A DNA stretch of 64,000 bases from an uncultured Verrucomicrobiota bacterium. GTDB taxonomy: Bacteria > Verrucomicrobiota > Verrucomicrobiae > Verrucomicrobiales > DEV007. Shown here piece after piece: positions 60,418 to 64,000 of this stretch; position 1 is the stretch's first letter, and each line of letters begins with the position of its first letter. A model generated the notes under the pieces. That model was not told where the DNA came from and did not search any database. It was given only the letters and a program-made list of their open reading frames with translations. The position numbers were made by a program, and so were the translations under genes. The DNA is taken from NCBI GenBank assembly GCA_902591645.1, contig CACJBM010000003.1, positions 1 through 64,000 on the forward strand, given 5' to 3'.

Positions 60418-61257
60418 CTAATCTGATACGTTCAACTTATATTTTCCATCAGGAAGGACCTTTGGAAATTTATACTTGGGTTCATTCAATAATTTAAACA
60501 CGGCAGGATCTCCCTTTCTAACAAGTTCACGAGTTGGAAGCCGCCACTCGTGTTTAATTTCCCGTTGCCTATGAAGGGATTTTTGTGCACCAAGCATAGA
60601 AGTCATGGCCCAATAGATATATTCCGTGACCATGCAGCCGTACTCGCAACTCTCGTCATCATAAGTGAACCAGGCTCCTTCCGGATACGATTCTGGCACG
60701 TCAACGAAGTGTCCTTTACGGGCTAAATCCAAACACTTTGCAATCTGTGTTCCTGAGCGGGGCCCAAAAATTCTTGGATAAGCATTCCCGTATCCATGGT
60801 GAGTTATCAGGTGGAACACTTCTTCGAGAGTAGCATCGAATCTACCATTTCCGGGATTGGTTTCTTCAACAAACTGTGAAATTCCATAGTGAAAACCTTC
60901 CTTGAAATGTTTTCCCCTGCCGTGCACTCTTTCCAGTTCGCGCTCGTTTGCGAAGATTTCAAGGTAGGCGTCCCTAGAAATCAAAGCATCAACGACTTGC
61001 AGATTGTCCGGTTTTCCATTCTCATCATTGTCTAGATATTCTGCAAGCACTGAAGCGGCATGGAGTATCTTTGAGTCGGGAGTCCGTTTGGTGGCAAAGA
61101 CGTGGACTCCGAATACATTGATGTATTTTGAAAACGCAGGGGCAAAGGCCATCAGTTTTCCTTTTGGGATCGGTGAAACTTCTAGCTTTGGAGCCTGAGC
61201 CTTGGTTTGAGAGAGGGGAAAGATTAACCCTGCTAATGATAGAATTAAATATTTCAT
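60418..61257 (-). CDS. Secreted protein with HLITHH motif, possible divergent zincin
   Basis: 279 residues with a signal peptide (about 1-20). An EF-hand-like loop DNDENGKPDN lies at about 76-85. The helix TLEEVFHLITHHGYGNAYPR carries E145, E146, H149, H153 and H154, and a later helix CMVTEYIYWAMTSMLG carries E212. The spacing H-x3-H plus a downstream Glu resembles a zincin in which the usual Glu after the first His is missing and one lies three residues before. I do not recognise the family; metal binding is inferred. Convergent with the TIM-barrel gene (14 bp). Confidence 0.6.
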   Translation of the reverse strand: MKYLILSLAGLIFPLSQTKAQAPKLEVSPIPKGKLMAFAPAFSKYINVFGVHVFATKRTPDSKILHAASVLAEYLDNDENGKPDNLQVVDALISRDAYLEIFANERELERVHGRGKHFKEGFHYGISQFVEETNPGNGRFDATLEEVFHLITHHGYGNAYPRIFGPRSGTQIAKCLDLARKGHFVDVPESYPEGAWFTYDDESCEYGCMVTEYIYWAMTSMLGAQKSLHRQREIKHEWRLPTRELVRKGDPAVFKLLNEPKYKFPKVLPDGKYKLNVSD

Positions 61258-61287
61258 GATTCGATAGCCATGACCTTGGAAGAGATA

Positions 61288-64000
61288 TTACTTGTTCAAG
61301 AATATCTTACTTTCTACTACAAGCTTCACTAGGTCGCGTAGTCGATTTTCTTTTTGACCTAATTTTTTCATGATGAGGTCAACTTCTCCACGGTCGGCCA
61401 CTTCGAGTTGACGCCCTGTTGCATAAGTGAGCATTTTGTTGGTTAGACAACGGGCTACGAGCTCCTTGCGTTCAATCAGCATTTTCTTGAATTCAATGAT
61501 ATCGGCAATTTCTCTACCATTGGCCATAATGGCTGAGGTGTCGATCGGATCCCTGGCCCGTTTGTACTTGTCGCGCCAACGGCCGACGACATCGAAGTTT
61601 TCGAACGCAAATCCCATAGGGTCGATCTTAATGTGACAGCTGTAGCAAGCTTCATTTTTTCGATGCAATTTTAATAGTTCCCTTACGCTAGTCGCTTCTC
61701 GAGTATTAGTTGGCAACGGTTCTACATCGGGAGGAGGGGGAGAGGGTGGAGTACCTAACACATTTTCCAGTACCCAGACTCCACGAATGACTGGCGAGGT
61801 TTCGACTCCGTTGGCTGTTGCAGTCATGATCCCAGGCTGAGTGAAAATGCCGCCACGCTTTGGATCATTTAATGATACTTTACGTAAGCGTTCGCCTCGT
61901 ATTCCTTCTCTTCTGTAAATCCATTTTGCAAGGGTCTGATTCATGTATGTGTAGTCAGAGTCGATGAACTCTTCGATTTTACCATTAGCCTTAAGGATTT
62001 CCTCGAAATACATCGTGACTTGCCTTGCCAGCATAGGTTCAACTTTTAGGTTCTTATAAAATTGGAAGTCTCCGCCTGATGGGGGCATGTCGCCGAGTTT
62101 GTCGAGCCGAAGCCATGATGAAGGGAAATGACGAATGAAGGCTTGGGCCTTATTATCTTTGAGCATGCGATCGACTTGTTGCCTGCGTATGGCTGGATCG
62201 CTTAGCTTGCCGTCACGGGCCAGCGTAAATAGGATTTCATCCGGCATCGAAGACCACAAAAAGTAACTCATCCGATTTGCAATGCCAAACTCATCGAGAC
62301 GACCTGGTTTTTCTCCAAGATAAAGAAAATGTGGAGAACAAAGCATCGCCGCATAACCGTCTTGCATCGCTCGTATTAGCAACGGAATTTCATCAGTTTT
62401 CTTTTGGTTTTTGGAATTGTCATGCAGCCCTTCGACTGACAGTTTGGAGTGAGCCATGCCCGGGCCGCCCCATCCTGCACGGAAGCTATTGGGCTGGCCA
62501 TAGCCAAAGTATTCGACCCGGATAGGGTGTTCACCGGGTTCAAGTTTGATTTTACCTTTCTTTAGTTGTGCTCCATGTAATCCATCATGTTCAATGGCTT
62601 TTTTCCCGTTGATCAGGATCCGCGCACCATCATCAGAAGCAATTTCAAAGATATAGTCTCCAGCCTTTGGCACATTTAGCTTACCCATGAAAACCATCCC
62701 GAATTGCTCCTTCATCTTAGAAACCTTCAAGTCCATTAGACCATTCGGGAGTGTGCCTTCTGCGACGGGCTTCAGAGTGTTAAAATCAGGCAGCTTTTCC
62801 CACAGCCCTTTATATACTCTATATTTTAGATCTTTAATTCCACCCGGTAACGTGACGACAGGTTCGACTTGCTGCTGTAGAACCATTTGCACGTAGGGTT
62901 CGACCGTTTCCTGACTCACTGGTTGACGAAATGCTCGTGATGCAAAATTGGTCATGAGCTTACGTATCTCATCCTCTTTGCCTGATCCACTTCCATAAAG
63001 GGCAGTATGACTTTTGGGTGGCCAGGTATCTATTATAGGTTCTAGAGTAAGGCTATGGATACGAATGTGTGGGCCCTGATATTCATTTTTAAATAGTTTT
63101 TTAGCCATTTTTATGGGCCATTTATCGTGTGCTTCTTTGTTGATCTTCTTGTCAGGGCGTGGACTGAATTCACTTGGCATTGTTTTCTCCACAATTACCT
63201 CTGCGCGGAACCCTCGATCCCATGGTCCGTTTTCCCATCCGATCCAAGGTGTCCATGTCTTGTCCATCCAGACCTCTTGAGTGAATGTGTGCTTTTTACC
63301 GTCGCCTGGAACTGACCAAAGATTGACAGGGGTAGATGTTGGTCCGGCAATGCCACCATTCTTGGTATCGGCAATGTTCAGGCAAAGCTGATAAGGGTCC
63401 TTTTCATCGAGCTTGAACAATTCGCCCCAGGGGTGAGCCTGATTGTGAGCAGAAGCCTCAATGATAATTCGGTACCGAGTGGCAACACCGACTCCACCCC
63501 TGACTTCCGTTGGAGCGAGCCGCCCAAACCGTTCATAGCCAGTGGCCATCATGTCATAGTTAGGATTTAATGTGCGAGATACTGATTCAATTATATGCCC
63601 TCCTTTGTCCTTAATTAAATGTCCTGCGAATTTGCGCGTCTCAATTTTAGGTTTGGCTTCAAGGCGAGTGGCTTGTGTTAACACTTCTTCTACAGCACCG
63701 AGGACTAGTTTCAGATAAAAATCAGACATGACCAGCTTGTCTCCAATATTAAAGAAGCCATCCTCTTCTTCGTCCTCTGGGAAGAAACGCAATGGATCAT
63801 TCCCAGTACGCTCTACACTTCCGTTACCATTATTATCCACTAGCCTGGACCCTGAAGCCCCGGGACGGTATTCTGCTCCGTTAAGATAAAGAAGGTCTCG
63901 AAATGTGTTGCGCAATTCCTGCCGGTTCAACCGACGGAGAACGGTTTGACCGCCAGTGCTGCGAGCCTTTTGATAGGCTAATTTAAGAGACTTGCTCAAG
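61288..64000 (-). CDS. PSD3-type protein (DUF1587/DUF1592/DUF1588/DUF1585) with PA14 domain, 5' end cut off
   Basis: At least 904 codons; the frame is open to the right edge and begins inside the protein, since its first recognisable domain (VLRRLNRQELRNTFRDLLYL, DUF1587) is usually preceded by a cytochrome-like domain. A TTG at 63999 is not a convincing start. Order: DUF1587, a long variable region, the start of DUF1595 (FASRAFRQPVSQETVEPYVQ), an inserted PA14-like domain (about 390-510; AGDYIFEIASDDGARILING, EPGEHPIRVEYFGYGQPNSF), DUF1592 (FGIANRMSYFLWSSMPDE), DUF1588 (RGGIFTQPGIMTATANGVET), a CxxCH motif in CYSCHIKIDPMGFAFENFD, and DUF1585 (LTYATGRQLEVADRGEVD). Exported protein family of planctomycete type; function unproven. 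Confidence 0.9.
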   Translation of the reverse strand, partial: LSKSLKLAYQKARSTGGQTVLRRLNRQELRNTFRDLLYLNGAEYRPGASGSRLVDNNGNGSVERTGNDPLRFFPEDEEEDGFFNIGDKLVMSDFYLKLVLGAVEEVLTQATRLEAKPKIETRKFAGHLIKDKGGHIIESVSRTLNPNYDMMATGYERFGRLAPTEVRGGVGVATRYRIIIEASAHNQAHPWGELFKLDEKDPYQLCLNIADTKNGGIAGPTSTPVNLWSVPGDGKKHTFTQEVWMDKTWTPWIGWENGPWDRGFRAEVIVEKTMPSEFSPRPDKKINKEAHDKWPIKMAKKLFKNEYQGPHIRIHSLTLEPIIDTWPPKSHTALYGSGSGKEDEIRKLMTNFASRAFRQPVSQETVEPYVQMVLQQQVEPVVTLPGGIKDLKYRVYKGLWEKLPDFNTLKPVAEGTLPNGLMDLKVSKMKEQFGMVFMGKLNVPKAGDYIFEIASDDGARILINGKKAIEHDGLHGAQLKKGKIKLEPGEHPIRVEYFGYGQPNSFRAGWGGPGMAHSKLSVEGLHDNSKNQKKTDEIPLLIRAMQDGYAAMLCSPHFLYLGEKPGRLDEFGIANRMSYFLWSSMPDEILFTLARDGKLSDPAIRRQQVDRMLKDNKAQAFIRHFPSSWLRLDKLGDMPPSGGDFQFYKNLKVEPMLARQVTMYFEEILKANGKIEEFIDSDYTYMNQTLAKWIYRREGIRGERLRKVSLNDPKRGGIFTQPGIMTATANGVETSPVIRGVWVLENVLGTPPSPPPPDVEPLPTNTREATSVRELLKLHRKNEACYSCHIKIDPMGFAFENFDVVGRWRDKYKRARDPIDTSAIMANGREIADIIEFKKMLIERKELVARCLTNKMLTYATGRQLEVADRGEVDLIMKKLGQKENRLRDLVKLVVESKIFLNK

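Noticed and set aside
1..64000. CRISPR arrays, insertion sequences, prophage or plasmid genes
   Set aside because: No regularly spaced repeats, transposase, integrase or phage structural genes were seen on either strand.

Overview
The window looks like a chromosomal segment of a Gram-negative member of the Planctomycetes-Verrucomicrobia-Chlamydiae group, most likely a marine-type Verrucomicrobiota. The evidence is a fused LpxC-FabZ gene next to lpxA, several PSD1 (DUF1549/DUF1553) and DUF1501 genes, a DUF1592-type PSD gene, sulfatase, DUF1080 and ThuA genes, and a very large LTD/CotH surface protein whose C-terminal tail is of a kind often seen in Verrucomicrobiota. Base composition is moderately AT-rich, many starts are GTG or TTG, and Shine-Dalgarno sequences are mostly weak. 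This assignment is inference from gene content; there is no rRNA in the window.

Layout. 0.2-7.9 kb: secreted HExxH protein, a tandem pair of short flotillin-like (SPFH) membrane proteins, a sulfatase, a PQQ-type beta-propeller, an APC permease and a thioredoxin-fold protein. 7.9-14.3 kb: recJ-recG, then an imelysin lipoprotein and a di-haem oxidoreductase behind a near-perfect Fur box. 14.3-18.3 kb: leftward operon for pyruvate dehydrogenase E1 alpha, E1 beta and E2, preceded by a small membrane protein. 18.3-22.4 kb: mnmG with two perfect parS sites (one upstream, one inside the gene), a membrane redoxin whose frame is crossed by a UGA codon exactly at the catalytic cysteine position (a probable selenoprotein), an AT-rich candidate replication-origin region, rnc and tRNA-His. 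22.6-29.5 kb: one 2,300-residue surface protein. 29.7-41.6 kb: housekeeping genes (lpxA, lpxC-fabZ, thioredoxin, M20 peptidase, proS, glutaredoxin) with a few uncharacterised genes, including one with kinase-like motifs. 41.7-64 kb: an accessory catabolic region of secreted proteins (DUF1080, Gfo/Idh/MocA oxidoreductase, PHP protein, DUF1501, DUF3500, PSD1, TIM-barrel isomerase, PSD3-type protein running off the right edge).

How they fit. The right third resembles the sulfated or otherwise complex polysaccharide catabolism repertoire of Planctomycetes and Verrucomicrobiota: two PSD1-DUF1501 pairs are organised as tight two-gene operons, and DUF1080, ThuA, Gfo/Idh/MocA and isomerase genes are their usual companions. 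The centre looks origin-proximal because of the parS pair. The observation most worth checking is the UGA-interrupted redoxin at 20536..21306, which has a hairpin meeting the usual bacterial SECIS criteria just after the UGA.
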